NCBI RefSeq assembly: GCF_900167565.1
Contig: NZ_FUZV01000001.1
Coordinates: 310,001 to 374,000, forward strand
From: Pseudoxanthomonas indica
GTDB taxonomy: Bacteria > Pseudomonadota > Gammaproteobacteria > Xanthomonadales > Xanthomonadaceae
Length of the DNA stretch: 64,000 nucleotides
Direction of reading: 5' to 3'
Shown here: positions 35,617-42,625 of the stretch, piece after piece
Position numbering within the stretch: position 1 is the first letter of the stretch
Layout of the letters: each line of letters begins with the position of its first letter
Notes under the pieces: generated by a model
Told to the model about the DNA's origin: nothing
Databases searched by the model: none
The model's input: only the letters and a program-made list of their open reading frames with translations
Position numbers and translations under genes: made by a program

Positions 35617-35724
35617 ATGTGGGTCATGCCTGCCAAATGGCAGTTGACAACGAGGGGACACATTCGGGCGGTTGACCATTGGCCCTGCGGGGCTCCAGCC
35701 AACTACCACCGGTACAGCCAGTGA
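35617..35724 (+). other. Possible 35-codon leader ORF overlapping the TetR start
   Basis: An ATG at 35617 opens 35 codons that end in a TGA at 35722, overlapping the GTG start of the TetR gene (GTGA). It lies downstream of the candidate promoter. The peptide is unrecognised and Trp-containing (MWVMPAKWQ start). The overlap is suggestive of coupling, but a frame this short may be chance. Confidence 0.25.
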
Positions 35725-36416
35725 GCACATCTACCGATTTTCGCGGCACCACAGCATCACGTCTCATCAGTTCCAGCACCGTCCTGCGCAGCAGGCGCAA
35801 CATCGAACTCTGCAAACGCGGAGAGATGCGCGCCGAACGCTTCCTGGACGCAGCCACCGAAGTTTTCGCCGAGAAGGGCTACCAGCACGCCAAGCTCAGC
35901 GAGATTGTCGCCCGCGCCGGCGGCTCCCTGGCCACCTTGTACCGGATTTTCGGTGACAAGGAAGGCCTGGCCCACGCCATCCTTGAACGCCGTCTCGACA
36001 GCCACGTCGGCATCCTGCGCGACATGAACCTGGCGGACATGCCCCCGGAAAAAGCCCTGCGCGAAATTGCCCTGCGCATCGCCGTGTCCATGGGCAAGAC
36101 CGAATCGCGGGTGGTCTATCGCATCGTGATTGGCGAGGGCGAGTCGTTCCCGGGCCTGCGCGACTGGTTCTTCGAGCAGTCCGTGGCCGAAGTGCGCGGT
36201 ATCCTGACCACCTACTTCCAGCAACAGATGGACGCCGGTCGCCTGCAGTTGGCTTCTGCCGATGCCGCGGCCAGCGTGTTCTACATGATGATGTTCGGCA
36301 ACGTGATCATCCGCATCGCCAGTGGCTTCGTGGATCATGTAGACGCCGATGAGCTGAAGGCGCAGGCGCTGATGTCGGTCGACCTGTTCCTGCAGGGCGC
36401 TTTGCCGCGCCCATGA
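35721..36416 (+). CDS. TetR/AcrR-family regulator (paralogue of the ccm one)
   Basis: 231 residues from GTG 35721; the exact start is uncertain and could be as late as the methionine in RGEMRAERF. Helix-turn-helix: AATEVFAEKGYQHAKLSEIV then AGGSLATLYRIFGDKEGLA. The C-terminal domain has YRIVIGEG, FPGLRDWFFEQ and FYMMMFGNVIIR, matching block by block the regulator at 8423-9091. Members of this AefR-like group often repress efflux or membrane-lipid genes. The target here is unknown; the downstream oxidoreductase, 52 bases on, is the nearest candidate. Confidence 0.88.
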   Translation: MSTSTDFRGTTASRLISSSTVLRSRRNIELCKRGEMRAERFLDAATEVFAEKGYQHAKLSEIVARAGGSLATLYRIFGDKEGLAHAILERRLDSHVGILRDMNLADMPPEKALREIALRIAVSMGKTESRVVYRIVIGEGESFPGLRDWFFEQSVAEVRGILTTYFQQQMDAGRLQLASADAAASVFYMMMFGNVIIRIASGFVDHVDADELKAQALMSVDLFLQGALPRP

Positions 36417-36468
36417 GTCAACACGCCGCCCCACGCGGCGTGTCCAGCGCAAGGCGGGGAGCCCGCGC

Positions 36469-37686
36469 TTGGATCTGAAAAGTGGTTACCCCTGGTGGGC
36501 CGTCAAGAACGGCCTGATGCGCGCGTTTCCCGTGCTCGACCAGGATCGCGACTGCGACATCGCCATACTCGGCGGGGGCATCACCGGGGCACTGATCGCC
36601 GACCATCTGCAGAATGCCGGCCATGACGTGCTGGTGTTGGAGCAGCGCGACATCGGCTGGGGCAGTACCGCCGCCAGCACGGCGCTGCTGCAATACGAAA
36701 TCGATACCCACCTGATCGATCTGATCAAGCAGTACGGCCAAGCCGATGGCGCCCTCGCCTACCTGGCCTGCGCCGATGCTGTCAGCGAACTGGGCGTGCT
36801 CGCGCGCGAGCTGCGTGACGTCGGTTACCAGCGCGCCGACAGCCTGTACCTGGCTAGCCGCTGGCGCCATGCGCGCGTGCTCGCGCAGGAACATGCCGCG
36901 CGCCGCGACATCGGGCTGAAGCTCGAATACCTGCCCGGAGATGCCGTGCGCGATCGCTTCGGCCTCAATGCCCCGGCGGCCTTGCTGAGCAGCCAGGCCG
37001 CCTGGGTCGACCCTTACCGCTTGGCCCATCGCCTGCTGCAGCGGGTGGCCGAACGCGGCGGCGGCGTCTTTGACCGCAGCGCGATGGTGCGCCTGCAGGC
37101 GCAACCGCGCCACGTACTGCTGTGGACCGAACAGGGCCAGCGAGTACGCGCCAAACAGGTGGTGGTGGCGGCCGGCTATGCCAGCCAACAGTGGCTCGAC
37201 CGCAAGGTCGCGCAGAATCGAAGCAGCTATGCTTTTGTCACCGACCCGCAGGATCCGGCGGCCCTGGATTTCCTGAAGCGCACGATGGTCTGGGAGTCCG
37301 CCCGCCCGTACATCTACCTGCGCAGCACCAGCGACCACCGCATCGTGGTGGGCGGCGAGGACGACGCCGTCGACGTGCCTGCGCGGCGCGATGCACGGGT
37401 CAAGAAGAAAGCGGCCAAGCTCGCCACCCGCGTGCTGGAACTGTTCCCGCAGCTGGACATGCGCCCGGCGTTTGCCTGGGCCGGCACGTTCGCCGAAACC
37501 AGGGACGGCCTGCCGTTCTTCGGCCCGCACCCACAACACGGATCGCGCGTGCACTTCGCGATGGCCTACGGCGGCAATGGCATCACCTACAGCCAGATCG
37601 GCGCCGGACTGTTGCGCGCCAGGATCGAACGCCGTGCGCATCCGCTGGCGAAGCTGTTCTCCTTCGATCGCCTCGACAAACGCTGA
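36469..37686 (+). CDS. FAD-dependent oxidoreductase, DAO family
   Basis: 405 residues from a TTG start preceded by AAGGCGGGGA. Dinucleotide-binding motif AILGGGITGALIADHL near residue 27, then GWGSTAASTALLQYEID. The C-terminal FAD contact is FAMAYGGNGITYSQIG. It belongs to the glycine-oxidase / sarcosine-oxidase / DadA group that oxidises amines or amino acids. The substrate cannot be named. It follows the second TetR gene on the same strand. Confidence 0.8.
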   Translation: MDLKSGYPWWAVKNGLMRAFPVLDQDRDCDIAILGGGITGALIADHLQNAGHDVLVLEQRDIGWGSTAASTALLQYEIDTHLIDLIKQYGQADGALAYLACADAVSELGVLARELRDVGYQRADSLYLASRWRHARVLAQEHAARRDIGLKLEYLPGDAVRDRFGLNAPAALLSSQAAWVDPYRLAHRLLQRVAERGGGVFDRSAMVRLQAQPRHVLLWTEQGQRVRAKQVVVAAGYASQQWLDRKVAQNRSSYAFVTDPQDPAALDFLKRTMVWESARPYIYLRSTSDHRIVVGGEDDAVDVPARRDARVKKKAAKLATRVLELFPQLDMRPAFAWAGTFAETRDGLPFFGPHPQHGSRVHFAMAYGGNGITYSQIGAGLLRARIERRAHPLAKLFSFDRLDKR

Positions 37687-37755
37687 TCTCTTCATCCTGC
37701 AGCGACGGCGCGGCGACTAAGTTCGGCCCACCGTCAGCAGAATGCGGAGGCTCCC

Positions 37756-38208
37756 ATGCCACGTGGTGACAAATCGTCCTACTCGGACAAACAGAAGCGC
37801 CAGGCCGAACACATCGAGGAAAGCGAGCGCAAGGAAGGTCGTTCGGAAGAAGCCGCCGAGCGCATTGCCTGGGCCACGGTGAACAAGCAGGACGGCGGCG
37901 CCAAGGGCAGCGGCCGCAAGTCGACCCGGAAGACCACCAAGAAGACCGCCAAGAAGGCCACGAAGAAGGCAGCCAAGAAGACTGCGCGCAAGTCACCAGC
38001 CAGGAAGGCCACCAAGAAGGCGGCCAGGAAGACCGCGCGCAAGTCACCTGCGAAGAAGGCCACGAAGAAGGCGGCCAGGAAGACCGCGCGCAAGTCACCA
38101 GCCAGGAAGGCCACGAAGAAAGCGGCCAAGAAGACCGCGCGCAAATCGCCAGCAAAGAAAGCGGTGAAAAAGGCGACCCGCAAGACGGCACGTAAACGCG
38201 CCAGCTGA
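37756..38208 (+). CDS. Histone H1-like Lys/Ala-rich DNA-binding protein
   Basis: 150 residues. The first 55 are a compact charged domain (RGDKSSYSDKQKRQAEHIEE, then EEAAERIAWATVNKQDGG) often annotated as plasmid stabilisation protein in relatives. The rest is Lys/Ala/Arg repeats built on KKAARKTARKSPAK-type units. Such tails bind DNA non-specifically and compact the nucleoid. The repeat units are also visible as near-identical DNA of about 60 bp, so the copy number may vary between strains. Confidence 0.8.
   Translation: MPRGDKSSYSDKQKRQAEHIEESERKEGRSEEAAERIAWATVNKQDGGAKGSGRKSTRKTTKKTAKKATKKAAKKTARKSPARKATKKAARKTARKSPAKKATKKAARKTARKSPARKATKKAAKKTARKSPAKKAVKKATRKTARKRAS
37960..38165 (+). repeat. 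In-gene tandem repeats coding Lys/Ala-rich units
   Basis: Three to four imperfect units of roughly 60 bp, each carrying a variant of AAGAAGGC then ACCGCGCGCAAGTCACC. They code the basic tail of the H1-like protein and could change number by slippage. Confidence 0.7.
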
Positions 38209-38252
38209 CCCTCTGCGCGCCGCCGGGTCTGCTGGCGGCGCCCAAAATGCAG

Positions 38253-38295
38253 AAGGCCCAGTCATTCCGGGAATGCTCCCGGAGGGCTGGGCCTT
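38253..38295. terminator. Long hairpin between convergent genes
   Basis: Outer stem AAGGCCCAG (38253-38261) pairs with CTGGGCCTT (38287-38295), and an inner stem CCGGGA / TCCCGG caps it. It lies between the stop of the H1-like gene and the stop of the convergent gene at 38406. It is a likely bidirectional transcription end. Confidence 0.6.
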
Positions 38296-38405
38296 CCTTC
38301 GTCGGTTCGTTCCGGTCATTGGCCGTAGGAACCTTCGACACGTGCAGGTTATGCCCTGCGCTGCGAGCAGGATGTGAAAAGCAACAGCCGGTCAGCCAAT
38401 CAGCC

Positions 38406-38843
38406 TCAGCCCGGCCACCAGCCGCGCCCGGTCAGCGCGTAACGATCCGCCGCGCGCTCGAACGGATTGCGTGCGCTCACTCCTCCAAAGGCCAGGTACA
38501 CCGGCAGGAACAGCGGCCCCAGCACCATGTACTGGAACACATGCGCGCGCTCGTGATCGCCAATGCGGATCGGCGCCAGCGTGCAACCCTCATCGGGCGA
38601 CAGGTAGGGTTTGCAGGGCGTATCCAGACTGGCGCCCGTATGCAGGATGCTGTTGCCGAAGGTGATCGCCCCGCCCGGCCCCCACGGAAACGAATGAAAC
38701 ACCAGGGCGCATTCGCGCCGACTCCAGCGCACCCGCGCGCCGAATGGCAGGGCCAGGCTGCCGGCGACGAGGCCAATCAGGGTGTTGGGCAATGCCCACA
38801 GCGCGCCGACGATCGCCAGGGGCCAACGCAGGACAGGCCGCAT
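38406..38843 (-). CDS. Small membrane protein with a zincin motif (HExxH)
   Basis: 145 residues. Two N-terminal hydrophobic segments (WPLAIVGALWALPNTLIGLV, then AGSLALPFG) precede a compact domain with the metal motif H97-ERA-H101 (GDHERAHVFQYM) and, about 30 residues on, FERAADRYAL, whose Glu could be the third ligand, as in gluzincin-like peptidases. I do not recognise a named family. It starts 3 bases after the PspC-like gene and closes the phaE-phaC transcription unit. Confidence 0.6.
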   Translation of the reverse strand: MRPVLRWPLAIVGALWALPNTLIGLVAGSLALPFGARVRWSRRECALVFHSFPWGPGGAITFGNSILHTGASLDTPCKPYLSPDEGCTLAPIRIGDHERAHVFQYMVLGPLFLPVYLAFGGVSARNPFERAADRYALTGRGWWPG

Positions 38844-38846
38844 CGC

Positions 38847-39050
38847 TCAATCCGCTTCGTTGGGCATCAGCAGCCAGAGAATCAGGTAGACCAGGATGCC
38901 CGGGAAGGCCGCCGACGCAATCGAGACAATCACGAACACCACGCGCAGCAGGGTCGAATTCCAGCCGAAGCGGTGGGCGATACCGCCCATGACCCCGGCC
39001 AGCATGCGGTCGTTCAAGGAACGGGCGAAGGGTTTGGTCACGGCATTCAT
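38847..39050 (-). CDS. PspC-domain membrane protein
   Basis: 67 residues: ARSLNDRMLAGVMGGIAHRF followed by GWNSTLLRVVFVIVSIAS, the single PspC domain, with a membrane helix and an LILWLLMP end. Short PspC proteins respond to or buffer envelope stress, but the function of stand-alone forms is not established. The long open frame upstream is not part of it. It lies 38 bases after the DUF5329 gene on the same strand. Confidence 0.82.
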   Translation of the reverse strand: MNAVTKPFARSLNDRMLAGVMGGIAHRFGWNSTLLRVVFVIVSIASAAFPGILVYLILWLLMPNEAD

Positions 39051-39088
39051 CGCATGGCTCCCCGGGGTGGTCGCCGGCAGTCTACGCT

Positions 39089-39472
39089 TCAGTGCGCCGC
39101 GCCGCCTGAATCCCGCAACGCCTTCAGGCGTCCGCCAAACCAGCTGGCGGCATCCACCTCGGCCTGGCCCGGACAGCGCACCCGGTAGGCCTTGCCACTC
39201 ATGCTGCTGCGGCTGGCGGCGCGATCGATGAACTGCTCGGCGGTGTCGACCAGGTCGCGCTTGAGCAGGTAATCGTACTTGCGCTGCAGATGCGCGCGCG
39301 CCTTGTCGGCGGGATACCAGCTGCCATTGCGCTGAAAGCTGCACTGCGACTGCGACAACGCATCCATCAGCCCGCGGATTTCGCGCTGGGCCTGGGCTGA
39401 CGGGGCCGCATCGGCCAGCAGGGGCCACAGCAGCCACAGACAGGACGTCGCAAGCAGGCGCATGGGTGACAT
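39089..39472 (-). CDS. DUF5329-type secreted protein
   Basis: 127 residues from ATG 39472; ATG 39463 is equally possible. Signal peptide ending LLADAA. The mature part has the DUF5329 pattern: SQCSFQRNGSWYPADKARAH, LQRKYDYLL, AEQFIDRAASRSSMSGKAY and one further Cys, so a disulfide between the two cysteines is likely. Function unknown. It starts 5 bases after the phaC stop. Confidence 0.72.
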   Translation of the reverse strand: MSPMRLLATSCLWLLWPLLADAAPSAQAQREIRGLMDALSQSQCSFQRNGSWYPADKARAHLQRKYDYLLKRDLVDTAEQFIDRAASRSSMSGKAYRVRCPGQAEVDAASWFGGRLKALRDSGGAAH

Positions 39473-39477
39473 GATCC

Positions 39478-40548
39478 TCAACGCGCGCGTTCGGCCAGCC
39501 ACTGGTGGATCGCGCTGGGCACTTCGCGTTGCGCGCGGCTGGAGACATAGATGCCGATGTGCCCCCCCTTGAAGCTCAACTCGGTGTAGTCGTCGGTGCC
39601 CACCAGCCGCGCCAGTGCGCGCGAGGCATCCGGCGGCACCAGGTGATCCTGCTCGGCAAAGATGTTCAGCACCGGCATGGTCACTTCGGCCAGATGCACC
39701 GCCTCACCGTCAATCTCGATGCCGCCGTTGACGAAGCCGTTGCGCTGGTAGAACTGGGTGATGAACTGCCTGAAGGCTTCGCCGGCCAGATCCGGGGAGT
39801 CGAAAATCCACTTCTCCATCCGCAGGAAATCCTCGATTCCCTTGCGGTCATCCAGCAGATCCACCAGGCCCACGTACTTCTGCAGGTTGAGCCTGAACGG
39901 TTTGAGCATCAGGTAGCAGGCATTCATCATGTCGGCCGGCACGTTGCCCATTGCCTGCACGAACAGATCCACATCCATCTCGCGGGTCCAGTGCGAGAGC
40001 ATGTTGTCCGGGGTATGGAAATCCACCGGCGTGACCATGGTGATCAGGTTCTTGATCTTGTCCGGGTTCAAGGCCGCATGGCACAGCGAAAACGCGCCGC
40101 CCTGGCAGATGCCGAGCACGTTGATGGCGTCGCGATCGAACTGTTCGCGCAGGTAATCCACGGCGCCGTCGATGTAGCGCTGGATGTAGTCGCCCAACTC
40201 CAGGAAACGATCCGAACGATCCGGGTAGCCCCAGTCCAGCACGTACACGTCCTCGCCCAGTGCCAGCAGGCCTTTGACCAGCGATCGATCCTCCTGCAGG
40301 TCGACCATGTAGGGACGATTGACCAGCGCATACACGATCAGCAGCGGCACTTTGGCGGTGGCTGGCTTTTCACCGATGAAGCGATACAGCACCACCTTGC
40401 CGTCGCGCCAGACTTCCTGCTTGGCGGTGGCGCCGTAGTGGACGTCTTCCACTTCCGGCAGCGTCTTCAGGCCGGCGGCCAGCTTGTGCTGGGTGGTCAG
40501 GGCTTCCTGCGCCAGTTCGTCGACGCTGATGTTCAAGGGGCTTCTCAT
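39478..40548 (-). CDS. phaC: Class III polyhydroxyalkanoate synthase subunit PhaC
   Basis: 356 residues, the short class III length. The lipase-box-like active site is C148 in INVLGICQGGAFSL; the catalytic Asp301 is in EQDHLVPPDAS and His330 in FKGGHIGIYVS. It polymerises 3-hydroxybutyryl-CoA into PHB. It overlaps phaE by four bases (ATGA), as expected because the two subunits form one enzyme. No phaA or phaB is in the window. Confidence 0.95.
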   Translation of the reverse strand: MRSPLNISVDELAQEALTTQHKLAAGLKTLPEVEDVHYGATAKQEVWRDGKVVLYRFIGEKPATAKVPLLIVYALVNRPYMVDLQEDRSLVKGLLALGEDVYVLDWGYPDRSDRFLELGDYIQRYIDGAVDYLREQFDRDAINVLGICQGGAFSLCHAALNPDKIKNLITMVTPVDFHTPDNMLSHWTREMDVDLFVQAMGNVPADMMNACYLMLKPFRLNLQKYVGLVDLLDDRKGIEDFLRMEKWIFDSPDLAGEAFRQFITQFYQRNGFVNGGIEIDGEAVHLAEVTMPVLNIFAEQDHLVPPDASRALARLVGTDDYTELSFKGGHIGIYVSSRAQREVPSAIHQWLAERAR

Positions 40549-41855
40549 TTACGGCGTCCCTGCTTCTTGCCTGCCTGCTTCTTGTCTTCGTCGCCGGCAT
40601 AACGCGCCACCCAGTCTTTCATCGACACCACCGGCGCGGACTTGCCGGGTTTGGCGGTCGTGGCGGGTTTAGCCACCTTGCCCGGCTTTGCTTCGGCGAC
40701 CGGCGCCGTTGCGGTCCTGCTGGCCGGAGCAGCCGAACGTGCAGCCACGCGCGCTTTGCCGGTGTTCGGCTTCGCTTTGGAGACTTTGACGGCGGCCTTG
40801 CGTTTGTCCGCTGTAGCGCGACGCGGCGCGGCCGTGCGTTTGACGCTGGCCGCGACCCGCTCGCCGGAATCCGCTTCCACCGGACGCTGGCGCGGCGATT
40901 CCTGCACGGGTGCCGCGGCTTTGCGCGCCGGCGCCGCATTGGCCTGCCGCGTTGCCGCTTCCGCCTTGCCGCGCCGCTCCATCCGATGCAGGCGACGTTC
41001 CAGATCGGCAATCTTGCGATAGGCCGAATCCACCTCGGTACGCGTGGGCATGCCCAGCTGCAGGCAGATCTGTTCGATCTCGGTGGTCACCGCCAGGCGC
41101 AGCTGCATCTGCGCATTGGTCAGCGCTCCGTAAACGCGGCGGAACTCGGGCGACAGCGCCACTTCGGCATAGGCCTGCTCGGCAGCGTCAATCCACAGGT
41201 CGAACAGCGCGCGTGCGCTGGTGACCTGCTGGCCCGGCTCGGCGCGCGCGGCCAGCAGACTTTCGAAGCGCGCCAAGGCCAGCTGCGCCACATGCAGCAT
41301 GGTCTGTTCGTAATCGAGCAGGCTGCGCTGGTAATCCTGCTGCGCCTGCGCCAGGCCCTGCCAGCGCTCCTGGTGTTCGCGCATCGGCCCAAAGGTGGGC
41401 AGATGCATCCAGCGCTCGGCTTCGCGCTGCAGGTTGTCGATGTAGGGGCGCACCTGCCGGTACCAGCTGTCGAAACCGCCGCTGCCGCCGCCTTGCAGGC
41501 CGCCGAGGAAATCGCGCCAAGGGCCATGGCCCAGGTCCACGCCCAGCATCTGCTTCCAGGCTTGGGCGACGTCGGCGGCCGAAGCGTCCTGGCCGGCGAA
41601 GCGCGCCGCCAGCTGCTGCATCTGCCCGAACCAGTCGCCACTCTGATGGCGGAAGCGCTGCACGACATCGTCCACACCCGGCGCGCCGCCGGGCACGAGC
41701 TTGGACCACCAGTCCAAGGCCTGTTGCCAGCCTGGCGCCGGGGTGGGCGCAGGCGCGCCGCCACTCCACTGGCGCAGGGCGTCGCCCCAGAGGTTCCAGT
41801 ACTGCCGGGCCATCGCATCGAAATCGCCGGCGCCGGGGGGTGCGTAATCGGCCAT
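40545..41855 (-). CDS. phaE: Class III PHA synthase subunit PhaE with basic tail
   Basis: 436 residues. The first 290 are the PhaE domain (FDAMARQYWNLWGDALRQWS; helical, with EFRRVYGALTNAQMQLRLAV and a coiled-coil-like end at IADLERRLHRMERR). The last 145 are Lys/Ala/Pro-rich and lack hydrophobic structure, ending KKQAGKKQGRRK. PhaE is required for PhaC activity and shapes the granule. The tail resembles histone-H1-like, PhaF-type DNA-binding regions; most PhaE proteins I know of are shorter. Confidence 0.9.
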   Translation of the reverse strand: MADYAPPGAGDFDAMARQYWNLWGDALRQWSGGAPAPTPAPGWQQALDWWSKLVPGGAPGVDDVVQRFRHQSGDWFGQMQQLAARFAGQDASAADVAQAWKQMLGVDLGHGPWRDFLGGLQGGGSGGFDSWYRQVRPYIDNLQREAERWMHLPTFGPMREHQERWQGLAQAQQDYQRSLLDYEQTMLHVAQLALARFESLLAARAEPGQQVTSARALFDLWIDAAEQAYAEVALSPEFRRVYGALTNAQMQLRLAVTTEIEQICLQLGMPTRTEVDSAYRKIADLERRLHRMERRGKAEAATRQANAAPARKAAAPVQESPRQRPVEADSGERVAASVKRTAAPRRATADKRKAAVKVSKAKPNTGKARVAARSAAPASRTATAPVAEAKPGKVAKPATTAKPGKSAPVVSMKDWVARYAGDEDKKQAGKKQGRRK

Positions 41856-41915
41856 GTGTCCTCCGTTTCAACGGATTCTAGCCAGCCCCGGCGTTGCTTG
41901 CATGACGCTGGCGCG

Positions 41916-42530
41916 TCAGGGCTTGGGAATATGCAGGGTCTTGCTGATCATCAGCGTGCCCGACAGCGCATACAGCAGCACCAGCGGATGCAGCAGCCAC
42001 GGCCCCAGGCGCCAGCCGCCCAGCCAGAGTTCGGGGCCGATATGGCCCAGGTACGCGGCCACTGCCAGCACCACCACCAGCAGCAGGCTGGTCGGGATCG
42101 GCGTGCCCTCGAAGTATTTGACCTTGCTGTCCTCGCCGGACAGCGACTCGGCGGTGACGTTGTAGCGCGCCAGGCGGCTGACGCCACACGCCACGAAGTA
42201 GGACAGCACCAGCCAGTCCCAACCGCCCTGCATGCCGCAGGCATAGGCCAGCGCGGCAGGAGCGACACCAAAGGAAATGACATCGGCCAGCGAATCCAGC
42301 TCGCGCCCCAGCACCGAGGCCTGGTTGCGCCAGCGCGCCACGCGCCCGTCGAGCGCATCGAAGATGAAAGCCAGCGGGATCAGCGCCATGCCGATCATCA
42401 GGTCGCGGATGATCCCTTCCTGCAGGAAGCGCATCGCCGCGAACACCGCACCGGTGCCGCAGAACGCGTTGCCGAGGGTGAACCAGTCGGCCAGCTGGAA
42501 ATCGCGGAGCATCGAGAAGTGGCGCGCCAT
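41916..42530 (-). CDS. pssA: CDP-diacylglycerol-serine O-phosphatidyltransferase
   Basis: 204 residues from ATG 42530; GTG 42557 is also possible. CDP-alcohol phosphotransferase motif D-G-x2-A-R-x8-G-x3-D-x3-D is met by FDALDGRVARWRNQ and LGRELDSLADVISFGVAPA. It has about six membrane helices. It makes phosphatidylserine, the precursor of phosphatidylethanolamine. It is upstream of phaE on the same strand with 60 bases between; whether they share a transcript is unclear. Confidence 0.85.
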   Translation of the reverse strand: MARHFSMLRDFQLADWFTLGNAFCGTGAVFAAMRFLQEGIIRDLMIGMALIPLAFIFDALDGRVARWRNQASVLGRELDSLADVISFGVAPAALAYACGMQGGWDWLVLSYFVACGVSRLARYNVTAESLSGEDSKVKYFEGTPIPTSLLLVVVLAVAAYLGHIGPELWLGGWRLGPWLLHPLVLLYALSGTLMISKTLHIPKP

Positions 42531-42625
42531 GACCTTGCCTGCGGATGAGCTGCCCACAGGGTAAGCGCTGGCGGGTGAAGGGTGAAGCGTCGTGGCAGGC
42601 AGGCGCCCTGCGCCCGCCCGCGCGG

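Noticed and set aside
37960..38165. CRISPR-like array of near-identical units
   Set aside because: The repeats are in frame, lack unique spacers and code the Lys/Ala-rich tail of the H1-like protein.
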